From Prosthecobacter sp. (lineage in GTDB: Bacteria; Verrucomicrobiota; Verrucomicrobiia; Verrucomicrobiales; Verrucomicrobiaceae): DNA of 64,000 nt. The stretch covers positions 186,001-250,000 of the forward strand of contig NZ_JAXMIH010000024.1 of NCBI RefSeq assembly GCF_034366625.1, read 5' to 3'. The notes below the pieces were generated by a model that was not told the DNA's origin, did not search any database, and was given only the letters and a program-made list of their open reading frames with translations. Positions 26,216 through 34,789 of this stretch are shown piece by piece; position 1 is the first letter of the stretch; each line of letters begins with the position of its first letter. The position numbers and the translations under genes are program-made.

Positions 26216-27073
26216 TCAGGCGAGCCACCAGGCAAAACTGCCACTGGGCAGCGGCAGGACGTTCGCTGCACCACGAAGCTGCATCTCGCCATGCTCCACC
26301 GTGCCGCTGGTTCGGCCAAACTGCTGCTGGAGCAGGTGATGGAGCGAGATGGGCGTGAGTTCCGGCGTGTGGCAGGACAGCAGAACGCCGAGCGGCTGCG
26401 GCGACAAGAGTTTGCCGAGCAAGGCAAGCAGCGGTGGCAGATCGTTTTCGATTTTGAAGACTTCGCCCTTCGCTCCGCGACCGTAGCTGGGAGGATCGAG
26501 GATGAGCAGGTCGTATTGGCGTTCACGGCGCAGTTCACGCTCCAGGAACTTCGTCACGTCGTCCACAATCCAGCGCACGGGCTTTTCTTCGAGACCGTTG
26601 AGCGTGGCATTCTTGCGCGCCCAATCGACCATGCCCTTCGAGGCATCGACGTGACAGACTTCGGCACCCGCCAGCGCTGCGGCCAGCGTGCTGCCGCCGG
26701 AGTAGGCGAAGAGATTGAGCACACGAGCAGGCCTGCCATTTCGCTTGGCATATTCCTCACACGTTTCGCGAATGCGCCGCCACTGATCGCGCTGTTCGGG
26801 AAAGATGCCGAGGTGACCGAAGTCCGTGGAACTGAGCTGAAATTTCGTGCCATCAACTTCGATGGTCCAGGTTTCGGGCAGTTTGTCGCGGCCACGCCAT
26901 TGATTGCCACCCTCGCGGAAGAAGGTGGCGGTCACCTTTTGCCAGTCGGCTTTGGGCAAAGTCTGCTGCCAGACGGCTTGCGCACAAGGTCGTGAGAGCA
27001 CGACGCTGCCAAAGCGCTCCAGCTTTTGAAAAGCGCCGCTGTCGAGGAGTTCATAGCCGTTGGGGTCAGACAT
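26216..27073 (-). CDS. Class I SAM-dependent methyltransferase (RlmI/RlmK-like)
   Basis: A 285-residue cytoplasmic methyltransferase. SAM-binding motif I is VLNLFAYSGGSTLAAALAGA near residues 118-137. The acidic VCHVDASKGMVDWARKN follows, and the catalytic-type motif is LILDPPSYGRG. This matches the RlmI/RlmK/RlmL-K family that methylates 23S rRNA, or YwbD-like relatives. It lacks an N-terminal PUA domain, so the exact target is uncertain. It is the first gene of a probable operon with oppB and oppC, divergent from the GHMP kinase gene. Confidence 0.82.
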   Translation of the reverse strand: MSDPNGYELLDSGAFQKLERFGSVVLSRPCAQAVWQQTLPKADWQKVTATFFREGGNQWRGRDKLPETWTIEVDGTKFQLSSTDFGHLGIFPEQRDQWRRIRETCEEYAKRNGRPARVLNLFAYSGGSTLAAALAGAEVCHVDASKGMVDWARKNATLNGLEEKPVRWIVDDVTKFLERELRRERQYDLLILDPPSYGRGAKGEVFKIENDLPPLLALLGKLLSPQPLGVLLSCHTPELTPISLHHLLQQQFGRTSGTVEHGEMQLRGAANVLPLPSGSFAWWLA

Positions 27074-27131
27074 GTGAATGGACTCCGCTCATGGCCTCAA
27101 ATCGGGATTGAATCAACGAACGTCTTTAATC

Positions 27132-27160
27132 TTGTCAGCACAGAGGGCAGTCGTTAGCCT
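27132..27160 (+). promoter_or_regulatory. Possible promoter of the GHMP kinase gene
   Basis: TTGTCA (27132-27137) and TAGCCT (27155-27160) are separated by 17 nt in the divergent region. The ATG follows 31 nt after the -10-like box. Confidence 0.35.
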
Positions 27161-27191
27161 TCGCGTTTTATTCCACCCGCCCAACCACCTC

Positions 27192-28196
27192 ATGCTCTTC
27201 AAAAAGAAAGCCTATGCCCGTGCGGGTCTAATCGGAAACCCGTCAGACGGCTACTTCGGCAAGACCGTTTCCTTCATCATCCGTGATTTCTGGGCCGAGG
27301 TGACGCTATTTGAATCGCCTGAGTTGCGCATCTCGCCGAGCGAACGAGATGATTCAGTGTTCGACAGCATCGAAGAGCTGACACGCAACGTGCGGCAGTT
27401 CGGCTACTACGGAGGCATCCGCCTGCTGAAAGCGGGTGTGAAGCGTTTCTTCGAATACTGCCAGAAGAACGGCATTCCGATGCACGACCGCAATTTCACA
27501 CTGCGGTATCGTACCAATATCCCTCCCCAAGTCGGCATGGCCGGCTCCAGTGCGATCATCACCGCCTGCTGGCGTGCTTTGATGGACTTCTACGGCGTCG
27601 AAATCCCGAAGGAGATCATTCCCACCTTGGTTCTGGCCGTGGAAAACGAGGAACTTGGCATCCCGGCTGGTTTGCAGGACCGCGTGATTCAGAACTACGA
27701 AGGCATGGTGTTCATGAACTTCGACCGGGAGCACATCGCCCGGAACGGCCACGGAATCTATGAGGAACTCGATCCTTCCACGCTGCCGCCGGTCTATGTG
27801 GCCTACACCACGCGCCTCAGCGAGGGCACCGAGGTCCTGCACAATGATCTGCGCGGACGCTGGAATCGCGGAGAAATAGACGTGGTGAGCGCGATGCATC
27901 AATGGGGCGACCTCGCCCAACGCGTACGCGACATGCTGGTCGCAGGCCGTGGCCGTGAAATCGGTCCGCTGCTCAACGAGAACTTCGATTTGCGCCGCCG
28001 CATCTGCAAACTCAGCCAGGGCAATGTCGATATGATCGAAGGCGCCCGCAGCGTGGGCGCCAGCGCCAAATTCACCGGCAGTGGCGGCGCCATCGTGGGT
28101 ACCTACGAGGATGACGCGATGTTTAAGCGGCTCAAAACCGTGCTCGAACCGATGCAGGTGGCGGTGCTGAAGCCGCAGGTGCTGCCGGTGGCGTGA
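27192..28196 (+). CDS. GHMP-family sugar kinase (glucuronokinase-like)
   Basis: A 334-residue kinase. The N-terminus KAYARAGLIGNPSDGYFGKT gives the substrate-binding strand. The ATP-binding glycine-rich motif is PPQVGMAGSSAIIT near residues 111-124, and the C-terminal motif is GASAKFTGSGGAIVGTY. The GNPSDGYFGKT variant resembles glucuronokinase and other sugar-1-kinases more than galactokinase or mevalonate kinase. It would phosphorylate a sugar or uronic acid at C1, feeding nucleotide-sugar synthesis or salvage. An in-frame ATG at 27078 adds 38 residues with no recognisable homology. Its end lies 1 bp from the convergent gpsA stop. Confidence 0.8.
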   Translation: MLFKKKAYARAGLIGNPSDGYFGKTVSFIIRDFWAEVTLFESPELRISPSERDDSVFDSIEELTRNVRQFGYYGGIRLLKAGVKRFFEYCQKNGIPMHDRNFTLRYRTNIPPQVGMAGSSAIITACWRALMDFYGVEIPKEIIPTLVLAVENEELGIPAGLQDRVIQNYEGMVFMNFDREHIARNGHGIYEELDPSTLPPVYVAYTTRLSEGTEVLHNDLRGRWNRGEIDVVSAMHQWGDLAQRVRDMLVAGRGREIGPLLNENFDLRRRICKLSQGNVDMIEGARSVGASAKFTGSGGAIVGTYEDDAMFKRLKTVLEPMQVAVLKPQVLPVA

Positions 28197-28197
28197 T

Positions 28198-29199
28198 TCA
28201 ATCCGCCTCTGGTCGCGGATCGCGGGAAAGCAGAGCACGCATGCCGTCCTTGGGAGACTTGCCTTGATGCAGGATGGCGTAGATCTCGTCGAGCAGCGGT
28301 GTGCGCACACCGCGTGCTTTGGCGGCACGATGCAGGCTGGCGGTGTTCGGCACGCCTTCGGCGACCATGCGGGTGCTGGCGATGATGTCATCAAGCGCCT
28401 TGCCCTGGCCAAGCATGAGGCCAACGCGGTGATTGCGGCTGTGCTCGGAGTAGCACGTCGCCATCAAATCGCCAACGCCGCTTAGACCGTAGCAGGTTTC
28501 GATCCTGCCGCCTTCAGCGACACCGAGACGCACCATTTCGGCGAGTGCGCGAGTGACGAGCGCGGCGATGGCGTTGTCGCCGAGTTTCAAACCGAGCGCC
28601 ATGCCGGCAGCGATGGCATAGGGATTCTTCATCGCCCCGGCCCATTCGGCTCCGATGATGTCATCGGTGGTGTAGGTGCGGAAAAATGGCAGGGTGAAGC
28701 AGGACTGCACTGCCTTGGCAATATCATCGTCGGCACATGCCACGACAGCGGCGGTGGCGAGCTTGTTGGCGACTTCCTCGGCATGATTGGGGCCGGTTAA
28801 CACGGCCAATGGAATGCTAGGGAGCGATTCGCCGATCATCTCGCTCATGCGGCGGCCAGTTTCGAGTTCGATGCCTTTGGCACAGGAGACCAGCACACGC
28901 GCTTTAGAGGCCGCGCTGCTTTGCGCGACGAGTTCCGCCGTACTGCGCATCGCCTTGGACGGCACGACGAAGACGAGCATGCCGGCAGGCTGCAATGCCG
29001 CGAGATCGGACGTGACCACGATGTTGTCCGGCAGCACCAAGTCCGGCAGATAGCGCTCGTTGCGACGTGTCGCGCGAATCTGAGCCATCAATTCGGCATC
29101 GCGCCCCCAGAACTGCACCTGGAGGCCGCGCAATGACAGCAGGATAGCAAGTGCGGTGCCCCAGCTTCCGGCACCGATGACTGTGGCGGATTGAATCAT
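28198..29199 (-). CDS. gpsA: Glycerol-3-phosphate dehydrogenase [NAD(P)+]
   Basis: A 333-residue enzyme with the NAD motif GAGSWGTALA at residues 9-18 and a catalytic-lysine region in WAGAMKNPYAIAAG. TGPNHAEEVANK and the C-terminal GLSGVGDLMATCYS segments are typical of GpsA. It reduces dihydroxyacetone phosphate to sn-glycerol-3-phosphate, the backbone of membrane lipids. The ATG at 29199 overlaps the plsY stop by 4 nt. The two genes therefore form a phospholipid-precursor operon. Confidence 0.94.
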   Translation of the reverse strand: MIQSATVIGAGSWGTALAILLSLRGLQVQFWGRDAELMAQIRATRRNERYLPDLVLPDNIVVTSDLAALQPAGMLVFVVPSKAMRSTAELVAQSSAASKARVLVSCAKGIELETGRRMSEMIGESLPSIPLAVLTGPNHAEEVANKLATAAVVACADDDIAKAVQSCFTLPFFRTYTTDDIIGAEWAGAMKNPYAIAAGMALGLKLGDNAIAALVTRALAEMVRLGVAEGGRIETCYGLSGVGDLMATCYSEHSRNHRVGLMLGQGKALDDIIASTRMVAEGVPNTASLHRAAKARGVRTPLLDEIYAILHQGKSPKDGMRALLSRDPRPEAD

Positions 29200-29846
29200 G
29201 ATTGCGGCGTCTTTTTCGTGAAGGCCTTGCTCTCCGTGCCTGCGAGCAGGCGCTGGATGTTCGAACGATGCCGGATGAAGGCCAGAACCATCACCACGAG
29301 GCCAAAGCTGAGCAGCACGTAATCCCAACGGCCTTCACGCCACATTTGAATGGCCATCGCCGTGGGAACGCCGATCGCCGCGGCCAGCGAACCGAGCGAG
29401 ACATAACGAAACGCGAAGAGAAACGTGAGAAAGCCGACCCAGCCACCGATCATCCCGGCCAGTGAGATGCCGAGCAACACACCGCCCGTGGTGGCGATGC
29501 CCTTGCCGCCTTTGAAGCCCAGCCAGAAGGTGAACATGTGGCCCAGCACGGCGGCGAAACCTGCCAGCACTTTGCCCAAGGAGACCATTTCGACCGAAGC
29601 ACCTGCGTGCGCGATCCAGCCCGCCGCCAGCCAGACCGGCAGCCAGCCCTTGAACATGTCGAGAAGGAAGACCGGAATGCCGATCCCCTTCCCCAGCACG
29701 CGGATCGCATTCGTGGCGCCGATGTTGCCGCTGCCGTGCAGGCGAATGTCGATGCCTTTCAATTTCCCGGCGAGGTATCCAAACGGGATGGAGCCGCAAA
29801 GATAGCCGCAGGCAATGCTGACGAGAGTGGCGGTGGTTGTGGTCAT
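29196..29846 (-). CDS. plsY: Acyl-phosphate:glycerol-3-phosphate acyltransferase
   Basis: A 216-residue polytopic membrane protein. The three conserved cytoplasmic motifs are visible: CGSIPFGYLAGKLKG near the N-terminus, GSGNIGATNAIRVLGKG near residue 37 and FKGGKGIATTGGVL near residue 113. It transfers the acyl group of acyl phosphate to glycerol-3-phosphate, the first step of phospholipid synthesis in PlsX/PlsY organisms. It is the first gene of the operon with gpsA, so substrate production and use are coupled. plsX is not in the window. Confidence 0.94.
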   Translation of the reverse strand: MTTTTATLVSIACGYLCGSIPFGYLAGKLKGIDIRLHGSGNIGATNAIRVLGKGIGIPVFLLDMFKGWLPVWLAAGWIAHAGASVEMVSLGKVLAGFAAVLGHMFTFWLGFKGGKGIATTGGVLLGISLAGMIGGWVGFLTFLFAFRYVSLGSLAAAIGVPTAMAIQMWREGRWDYVLLSFGLVVMVLAFIRHRSNIQRLLAGTESKAFTKKTPQS

Positions 29847-29862
29847 GGCGGTGGGCAGGCTC

Positions 29863-29892
29863 CTAGTAGCCGAATTCGGAGTGATCTGGCAA
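29863..29892 (-). promoter_or_regulatory. Probable promoter of plsY-gpsA
   Basis: On the minus strand TTGCCA (29892-29887) is followed after 18 nt by TACTAG (29868-29863), 16 nt before the plsY ATG. A 10-bp palindrome, CCGAATTCGG, lies in the spacer. Confidence 0.4.
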
Positions 29893-30083
29893 GCATTTCG
29901 TCCTGCTGGCTGGATTCAGTCCACAGGCGACCCGATGTCTCATCTTCAAATGACGCACGGTTTCGGCGGCGGTGGCGGCCTGGATCACGATGAGATCGTC
30001 CGGCCGGGCAGGATGCCTCCCCCAATCACCATGTTGCATATAAAATCTTGCCTTCGTCGCCATAACGCCTTGAATCGCCGCGC

Positions 30084-30908
30084 ATGTCGATTCCCCTCGA
30101 AGATCTTTTCAATGATGTCATCGCCAAGGCCCAGCGTGGACTCGGCCTGAGCGACTCACGGCTTGCCGCCCAGTCCGGGCTCTCCGTGGATGAAATCCTG
30201 GACGCAAGAGCCGGCAAAGCGGATTACGCACAACTGCTCAAGCTGGCCCCGCATCTCAAGCTGCATGGCCCCTCGCTTGTGACAATGTCACACAATGCCT
30301 GGCGTCCTGTGGAAGTGAACCTGACCGGCCTGGCGCAATTCAACACACCTTGGAATGACATGACGGTGAACTCCTACCTTGTGTGGGATGTTGAGACGAA
30401 AAACGCCGCCGCCTTCGACACCGGGGCCAATGCCGGCCCGATGATCGAGTTCATCCAAAAGAACCATCTCAACCTCAGCCTGATCTTTCTCACGCACACG
30501 CACCCCGATCATATCATGGATCTGGCAAAACTGTCCGTGAACGGTGCCGTCACGACCTTCGTCAACGAGCGGGAATCCTGCGACGGTGGCAAAACATTCC
30601 GCATCGAGGACACCGAATCCTGGCAGACCGGTGCTCTTAAAATCGAACCCCGCAGCACTTGGGGACACACGAAAGGCGGCATCACCTACATCGTGAGCGG
30701 TCTCGAACGCCCGGTTGCAATCGTGGGTGACGCCCTGTTTGCGTCCAGCATGGGCGGAGGCCTGGTTTCATATGCTGACGCGCTCGCCACGAACCGCCAA
30801 GAGATCTTCACCCTGCCCGACAATACCGTGATCTGCCCCGGCCACGGGCCCATGACGAGCGTCGGCGAGGAAAAAGCGCGCAATCCGTTTTATCCCGAGT
30901 TCAAATAA
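30084..30908 (+). CDS. Metallo-beta-lactamase-fold hydrolase with N-terminal HTH-like segment
   Basis: A 274-residue protein. The metal-binding motif is THTHPDHIMD near residues 137-146, with later ligands in WGHTKGGI, VGDALFAS and ICPGHGPMTS, as in glyoxalase II-like hydrolases. The first 65 residues are not part of the fold. They contain GLSDSRLAAQSGLSVDEILD, which resembles a helix-turn-helix of the Cro/XRE type. A hydrolase fused to a DNA-binding-like domain is unusual, and it could sense a metabolite or simply use the segment for dimerisation. A dehydrogenase gene follows 15 bp downstream. Confidence 0.82.
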   Translation: MSIPLEDLFNDVIAKAQRGLGLSDSRLAAQSGLSVDEILDARAGKADYAQLLKLAPHLKLHGPSLVTMSHNAWRPVEVNLTGLAQFNTPWNDMTVNSYLVWDVETKNAAAFDTGANAGPMIEFIQKNHLNLSLIFLTHTHPDHIMDLAKLSVNGAVTTFVNERESCDGGKTFRIEDTESWQTGALKIEPRSTWGHTKGGITYIVSGLERPVAIVGDALFASSMGGGLVSYADALATNRQEIFTLPDNTVICPGHGPMTSVGEEKARNPFYPEFK

Positions 30909-30923
30909 CCAACCATCTCAATC

Positions 30924-31808
30924 ATGTCCCAAACCGTTGCATTCGTCGGAGTCGGCAAAATGGGGGCCAACATGGCCCGTCGTCTTAAAGATTGTGGCTA
31001 CAGCGTCACCGCTGTGCTCGATGTGAACACCCAGGCCGCCGCCGATCTGGCCGCCGAACTCGGCTGCAAGGCCTGCACAAAGCTGGCCGATGTCACCGCA
31101 GCCGCCGATGTCATTTTTACCGTCGTGACAAACGATGCCTCGATGCGTGGCATCTTTTTTGGCGGCGGTGACAGCCTGCTCACCAATGCGAAGGGCAAGA
31201 TCTTCATCAACTGCGCCACGCTTTCGCCCGCGATCCATCGCGAAGTCTATGCCGCCGCTGAAAAAGCCGGTGCGCACAGTCTCGAAGCCTGCATGGCCTC
31301 CAGCATCAGCCATGCGCGTGAAGGCAAGCTCTACCTCATGCTCGCCGGTGATGAAGCCATTTACAAACAGGTGCAGCCGATGATCGAGCAGATGAGCGTG
31401 AACCGCCGCTTCATCGGCGGCCCGGGACGTGCCGCGGAAGTGAAGGCGCTGGTGAACATGGTCATGAACATCAATACCGCCGGTCTCGCCGAAGGCTTGG
31501 GTCTCGCCGCCGCGCTTGGACATGATTTGAGCATGATCCGCGAAGTCTTCAGCCAGACCGGGGCCAATTCACGCGTGCTGGAGACCGATGGCGGCGACAT
31601 GGTGGCCCGCGAGCACGACTGCTGGTTCTCCGCCGAACACGCCGCCAAGGACAGCGGCATCGCCGCCGATGTCGCGAAGACCGTGGGTCTGAATCTGCCG
31701 CTCAACGACGCCACGAAGTCCCAATACGACAAGATGGTCGTGCTCGGCCTTGGTGGTCTCGACAAATCCGGCATCGCTGAGCTGACGTTCAAGGGACGGC
31801 ACGCCTGA
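30924..31808 (+). CDS. NAD(P)-dependent beta-hydroxyacid dehydrogenase
   Basis: A 294-residue member of the 3-hydroxyisobutyrate dehydrogenase family. The nucleotide motif is FVGVGKMGANMARRL at residues 7-21. The substrate-binding loop is SLEACMASSISHAREGKL (a variant of the usual DAPVSGG). The catalytic Lys is probably in GRAAEVKALVNMVMN. It likely reduces or oxidises a small beta-hydroxyacid such as tartronate semialdehyde, 3-hydroxyisobutyrate or succinic semialdehyde. Position after the hydrolase suggests a shared small-molecule pathway. The stop codon overlaps the left end of the palindromic element at 31808. Confidence 0.87.
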   Translation: MSQTVAFVGVGKMGANMARRLKDCGYSVTAVLDVNTQAAADLAAELGCKACTKLADVTAAADVIFTVVTNDASMRGIFFGGGDSLLTNAKGKIFINCATLSPAIHREVYAAAEKAGAHSLEACMASSISHAREGKLYLMLAGDEAIYKQVQPMIEQMSVNRRFIGGPGRAAEVKALVNMVMNINTAGLAEGLGLAAALGHDLSMIREVFSQTGANSRVLETDGGDMVAREHDCWFSAEHAAKDSGIAADVAKTVGLNLPLNDATKSQYDKMVVLGLGGLDKSGIAELTFKGRHA

Positions 31809-32062
31809 TCCCGAAGGGATCAAAGATGGTAGCCGGGGGTAAGTATGCGCAGCAGACGCCACCCCCGGACAACCAGATGCCACTCACATTCCCAAGGAGG
31901 CATGCCGGAGGTATGCAAGAGGTGTCCGACGGCTCCTCGTTGACGCCGGATTGGCGCATGCCTCTCGCATACCTCCGGCATGCGCCCTTGAAAGAATGTG
32001 ATGGAACTTGCATTCCAGGGGTCATGCGACCCCTGGCTAATTTCTCTGATCCCTTCGGGATC
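31808..32062. repeat. Composite palindromic element (REP-like, inverted pair)
   Basis: This 255-bp element fills the space between two convergent genes. Both ends carry the same 15-bp palindrome in inverted orientation (GATCCCGAAGGGATC at 31808-31822 and its reverse at 32048-32062). Next inside lie related hairpins with G-rich stems (31834-31868 and 32015-32036). The centre is a long hairpin with 23-bp arms at 31900-31922 and 31961-31983 that match at 22 positions. No open frame longer than chance fits it. It may also act as a bidirectional terminator. Confidence 0.8.
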
Positions 32063-32065
32063 GAC

Positions 32066-34789
32066 TCACCTCGCTCCACTGAGTTTCAGCACTTCCAGCT
32101 TCTTGCCAATCTTGTGGCGTTGCAACTCACGGCCGCCGGTGGTGGCTTTGATGATGAAGGTCTGGCCGATGGCGGCGGGAATCATCGCCTCCTCGCCGGA
32201 TTGCAGCGAGCGCACGAATTGCTCGTTCTCCGCTCCGGGCGCGATGCCAAAGATGCGCACCGCACCGGTGTGATTGTTGGTAACAACGACTTCAGCTGGA
32301 TCACCCAGGTTGGGCGGCGGTTTGACCGCTGTGGCGGATGCAGGCAACGGTTTAGGCGGCGGCAGGCCGGGGTTCTGCGGAGCCAGCGTCGTCGAAGGCA
32401 TCGCGGACGAAGGCGCGGGTGTCAGCGGAGCCACGGCGGGCAAAGTACGCATCGGAGCGGTTGCCGAGGCCGGGAACGTTGAGACCGGGCGTTGCGCGGT
32501 GAAAGGGGGTTCATTGATCGAGATGGGTGTCATCGCGTTCATGGGCCGTTGGGGATCCTTGGCGGCTCCGCAGTCGAATTGATCGAGCAATTCCTCACGA
32601 CGCGGCTCCAGCGGCAGGTCGCAGTAGGTTTTGAGCGCACACTCCTGGCGCACAAGGTTATCAATCTCCGGCGTGCTGAACGAGGCGGGGTCAAACGGGG
32701 CGGTGCGCTGGTGGTCGAGCGTGTCAAACTCAGTCGCCATCCTTTCACGCTGCTGCAATTTGGTGTTCAGGCTGGCCTGGGCGGTTCCAGCACTGGCGGC
32801 AAACTGATTTTGCAGATTCACGATCTGCGCGGCCATCTGCGCATCCTGATTTTGAATCAGCACCATCTGCTGCCGGATCTGCTGAATCTCCACCTGATGC
32901 TGCTGTATCTCGGCCATGATGGCCAGGCCACCAGCGCCGGGCTGCATGCCAGGTTGCATGGTCGGGCTCTGTTGCATCGGCTGCCGGGCGGCCTGCATGT
33001 TTACCTGGTCCTGCGCCATGCAGGCGGTGATCTGCTGCAGGCGTGCGTTCAGCGGCGCGATCTGCGCGGCGTTCATCTGCCGCTGCTGCATGAAACCGGC
33101 GGCCTGCACGCGGAACTGCTGGTCAAACTGGTTCACCGTGGCCTGCAGCGTCTGGATGTCCGCGTCGAGCACCGCCACGTCTTTGCTAATCACCGTCTGG
33201 CGCTCCGCCATGCGCGCCACCTCGGCGTTTCGTTTCTCGGTGACCTCGGCCATCAGTTTGTTGCGCGCCGCGTCCTCGGCGGTTTTGAGCTTGCCGTATT
33301 CCACGGCCACATGATCGCGGGCCTTCGCGCACTCGGCCTGCAGATCGCCTTTGAGCGCGGAGAGCAGCTCGCTTTCCAGCAGCACAGCTTCGCCCGCGGC
33401 GATTTGATCCTTCCACGGACCTTTGAACAGACCCAAGGCGATGCCGCACACATGCGCGGTATCTTTTGCGGCGGGAGTCGGGGCACGGGTGGCATAGTGG
33501 TTCTGCATCAACGAGCGAATCTCCCGCAACGCCTGCGTCGGCTGATGCAGGCAAAGATTCATCCATAGGCGTGCTTCGCAGGCGCGATCCCACACGGAGT
33601 CGTCGGCTTTCTTGCCGATGGCGGCGGCGAGGCTTTGCTGCGCGGCGGCATGATCCCCGGCGCTGAGGCGGCAGAGCGCCTGGGCATAGTTCAGGCTGCA
33701 ATCCAACGGCCCGGCCTTCACAGCACGCTGCCAGGCACGGTCACACGCGGCCTTCGCCTGCGCTGAAGTGCCCCAGCCGTCGTTCAGCATCGCGCGCACG
33801 TAGCCGTGCAGCAGTTCGTTGCAGGGCTGGAGTTCAAAGATGACCTCGCCGTCTTTGTCGCACTTCACGATGAGCGTTCCGGTGAACGGCTCGCACTCCG
33901 GCGCGTCGATGGCGACGGTGTAATCCCCTTCCCCGAGCATTTTGGCAAGGTATTCACCCTTCGCATCGGTCACGAAGGGTTGGCCGGCCGGAGTGGGCAG
34001 ATTGCCCGTGGGTTGGAGGATGAGTTTGGCGTTAGCCACCGGCAGACGCGCGTCATTGGCCGGGTCTTTGCCGCTGCTGATGCGTTTCACCACGAGGATC
34101 GCGAGATCGCAGCGGTCACGCTTGGGCGGTGTTTTGCTCAGCAGGAAGTCATGAACGTATTCGAGCGTGTTCTTCGGCACGGTGAAGCCGCGACCAGCAT
34201 CTTCCGTCGCAAATCCGGCGGCGCTGACGCGATACGCGTAATCGGCGGGCGACAGATTCTTGATCTCGTAGTAACCGCCGGGCGAGTTCGCCATCGCAGT
34301 CGCCACCACCGTGCCGCCTTGCCCGGACAGCAGCTCAATCTTCGCGCCGGGAATCGGGCCGAGGTTCTCTCCCTTCTCATCCTGGCCGTAAACGCGGCCA
34401 TGCACGGCCGGCTGCACCACATTTGACTGCGCGGGGCCGCTGCCAGGCTTTGGCTCACGCGTGAGAAGGAAATCATGCACGAACTCGCGCGTGTCCTGCG
34501 GCATGGCGAAGCCGCGCTGCTCATCCTCATCACGAAATCCAGCGGCGGCGACCTTGTAGCGATACGCGCCCGGTGTGAGCGTGGCGATCTGGTAGTAACC
34601 GTGGTTGTTCGTCGTCACCGTCGCCGCAGCGCCGCCCGTCTCGCTTTTCAGTTCGATCCGCGCCCCGGCGACGGGACCGAGGTTTTCACCTTTCACGTCC
34701 TGGCCGTAAACACGGCCGTGTACACCGCCATCGGCGGCATGGAGCGATGTGAAGCACAAAAGAATGAAAAGGGGCAGGAGCGTTTTCAT
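32066..34789 (-). CDS. Large secreted protein with carboxypeptidase-regulatory-like repeats
   Basis: A 907-residue protein with a signal peptide (MKTLLPLFILLCFTSLHAA). Two near-identical modules follow, each beginning HGRVYGQD and running through KGENLGP (about residues 23-112 and 129-220). A third, more divergent module lies near 230-320. These look like carboxypeptidase-regulatory-like beta-sandwich domains. The middle part is TPR-like with Cys pairs, then a long Gln/Met-rich coiled-coil (about residues 500-690). A Pro-rich linker and a small C-terminal domain end it. It probably acts in the periplasm or outer envelope. Its start overlaps the stop of the 925-residue gene (ATGA), so the two probably work together. 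Function unknown. Confidence 0.75.
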   Translation of the reverse strand: MKTLLPLFILLCFTSLHAADGGVHGRVYGQDVKGENLGPVAGARIELKSETGGAAATVTTNNHGYYQIATLTPGAYRYKVAAAGFRDEDEQRGFAMPQDTREFVHDFLLTREPKPGSGPAQSNVVQPAVHGRVYGQDEKGENLGPIPGAKIELLSGQGGTVVATAMANSPGGYYEIKNLSPADYAYRVSAAGFATEDAGRGFTVPKNTLEYVHDFLLSKTPPKRDRCDLAILVVKRISSGKDPANDARLPVANAKLILQPTGNLPTPAGQPFVTDAKGEYLAKMLGEGDYTVAIDAPECEPFTGTLIVKCDKDGEVIFELQPCNELLHGYVRAMLNDGWGTSAQAKAACDRAWQRAVKAGPLDCSLNYAQALCRLSAGDHAAAQQSLAAAIGKKADDSVWDRACEARLWMNLCLHQPTQALREIRSLMQNHYATRAPTPAAKDTAHVCGIALGLFKGPWKDQIAAGEAVLLESELLSALKGDLQAECAKARDHVAVEYGKLKTAEDAARNKLMAEVTEKRNAEVARMAERQTVISKDVAVLDADIQTLQATVNQFDQQFRVQAAGFMQQRQMNAAQIAPLNARLQQITACMAQDQVNMQAARQPMQQSPTMQPGMQPGAGGLAIMAEIQQHQVEIQQIRQQMVLIQNQDAQMAAQIVNLQNQFAASAGTAQASLNTKLQQRERMATEFDTLDHQRTAPFDPASFSTPEIDNLVRQECALKTYCDLPLEPRREELLDQFDCGAAKDPQRPMNAMTPISINEPPFTAQRPVSTFPASATAPMRTLPAVAPLTPAPSSAMPSTTLAPQNPGLPPPKPLPASATAVKPPPNLGDPAEVVVTNNHTGAVRIFGIAPGAENEQFVRSLQSGEEAMIPAAIGQTFIIKATTGGRELQRHKIGKKLEVLKLSGAR

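Noticed and set aside
32492-33568. 358-residue open frame opposite the 907-residue envelope gene
   Set aside because: Leucine/arginine/histidine-rich reverse reading of a Gln/Met coiled-coil. No start signal and no recognisable domain.
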